From assembly GCF_000576635.1 (NCBI RefSeq), contig NZ_AVFL01000002.1, positions 434,001-498,000 of the forward strand: a DNA stretch of 64,000 nt, written 5' to 3'. Each line of letters starts with the position of its first letter. Position 1 is the stretch's first letter. A program made the translations under genes and the position numbers. Below, in pieces: positions 63,727-64,000 of the stretch. The DNA is from Skermanella stibiiresistens SB22 (GTDB lineage: Bacteria > Pseudomonadota > Alphaproteobacteria > Azospirillales > Azospirillaceae). The notes below the pieces were generated by a model. The model made no database searches and was not told the origin of the DNA. It saw only the letters and a list, made by a program, of their open reading frames with translations.

Positions 63727-64000
63727 AGCGACTCTGTTTCTGCTGCGTTTCTTCGGCGGCCACGGCCGGCGCGGCGATCTCGGTCTTGGGAATCACGAGG
63801 CGGACCTGGGCGCCCGGAACGGGGCCATCGGGACCGGCTTCCCTGTCCTCCAGCACCAGTTCGCCGCCATGGTCCTCCATGATCTTCTTGACGATGGCGA
63901 GGCCCAGGCCGGTGCCCTTCGCCCGCGTCGTGACATAGGGCTCGGTCAATCTGTCGCGTTCCTCATGGGGCAGACCCTTGCCGTTGTCGGCGATGACGAT
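63716..64000 (-). CDS. ntrY: NtrY-type sensor histidine kinase, C-terminal fragment
   Basis: The window edge cuts this gene. The visible ~94 residues are the end of the HATPase domain: [11 protein letters not shown] (G1 box), [22 protein letters not shown] (G2 box), then a C-terminal tail. The stop at 63716 overlaps the ntrX start. NtrY is a membrane-bound kinase that phosphorylates NtrX. Confidence 0.92.
   Translation of the reverse strand: MVIADNGKGLPHEERDRLTEPYVTTRAKGTGLGLAIVKKIMEDHGGELVLEDREAGPDGPVPGAQVRLVIPKTEIAAPAVAAEETQQKQSRYGA

Noticed and set aside
61447..63882. 811-codon open frame antisense to trkA and ntrX
   Set aside because: Same GC-driven artefact over two well-defined genes; it runs across gene boundaries and has no family features.

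Overview
The window is about 64 kb of a GC-rich alphaproteobacterial chromosome. Gene families and gene order suggest Rhodospirillales/Azospirillales (an Azospirillum- or Skermanella-like bacterium). Lineage markers are a PopZ/DUF2497 polar organiser, fused SecDF, a CIRCE-controlled groESL, the order ntrY-ntrX-trkA-dat-(HAD)-hfq-hflX, a short zinc-free MetRS and homospermidine synthase. The species assignment is inference; no rRNA is present. I see no prophage, insertion sequence, CRISPR array or plasmid functions. It reads as core chromosome with a few accessory cassettes.

Layout. 1-5200: the end of an RND efflux pump, an IsdG-like haem monooxygenase, a thioredoxin-like protein, then a probable sulfide/persulfide-response patch (DUF2892 protein, Crp/Fnr regulator, AhpD-like protein, paired YeeE/YedE channels, and an ArsR repressor with the BigR/SqrR cysteine pair), followed by TerC and a small proline-rich protein. 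5200-16200: secDF, a YqaA/DedA membrane protein, a large SWIM-SNF2 ATPase, a MATE exporter, a PaaI thioesterase, and a class III cyclase fused to a cytochrome-b-like membrane domain and a 2Fe-2S ferredoxin domain. 16300-21330: a malonate-use operon (matA-matB-madL-madM) divergent from matR, with a recognisable MatR operator. 21390-24540: ornithine decarboxylase and homospermidine synthase behind a structured leader with an 11-codon ORF. 24660-33160: methyltransferase, cupin, GNAT, mercaptopyruvate sulfurtransferase, AlaX, cysteine synthase, Nudix, XRE regulator, a catalytically dead HtrA-like protein and tRNA-Cys.

33400-49600 is a long plus-strand housekeeping run: pcm, rhodanese, tolC, popZ, valS, ilvD, ydcF-like, rlpA, D,D-carboxypeptidase, tmk, holB, metG, tatD and a PhnP-like hydrolase. 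49650-52550 is an accessory minus-strand operon (GntR regulator, EctD-like dioxygenase, SAF-domain oxidoreductase) with a 21-bp operator. 52760-64000 holds mazG, an SDR, an inositol-monophosphatase-like enzyme, groESL, hflX, hfq, a HAD phosphatase, D-amino-acid transaminase, trkA, ntrX and the end of ntrY.

The most interesting items are the odc leader ORF that ends Glu-Pro-stop ahead of a terminator-like hairpin, the redox-equipped adenylate cyclase, the paired-cysteine sulfur regulator island, the HtrA pseudoprotease, and the EctD-like hydroxylase without ectoine synthesis genes. None is proven new from sequence alone.
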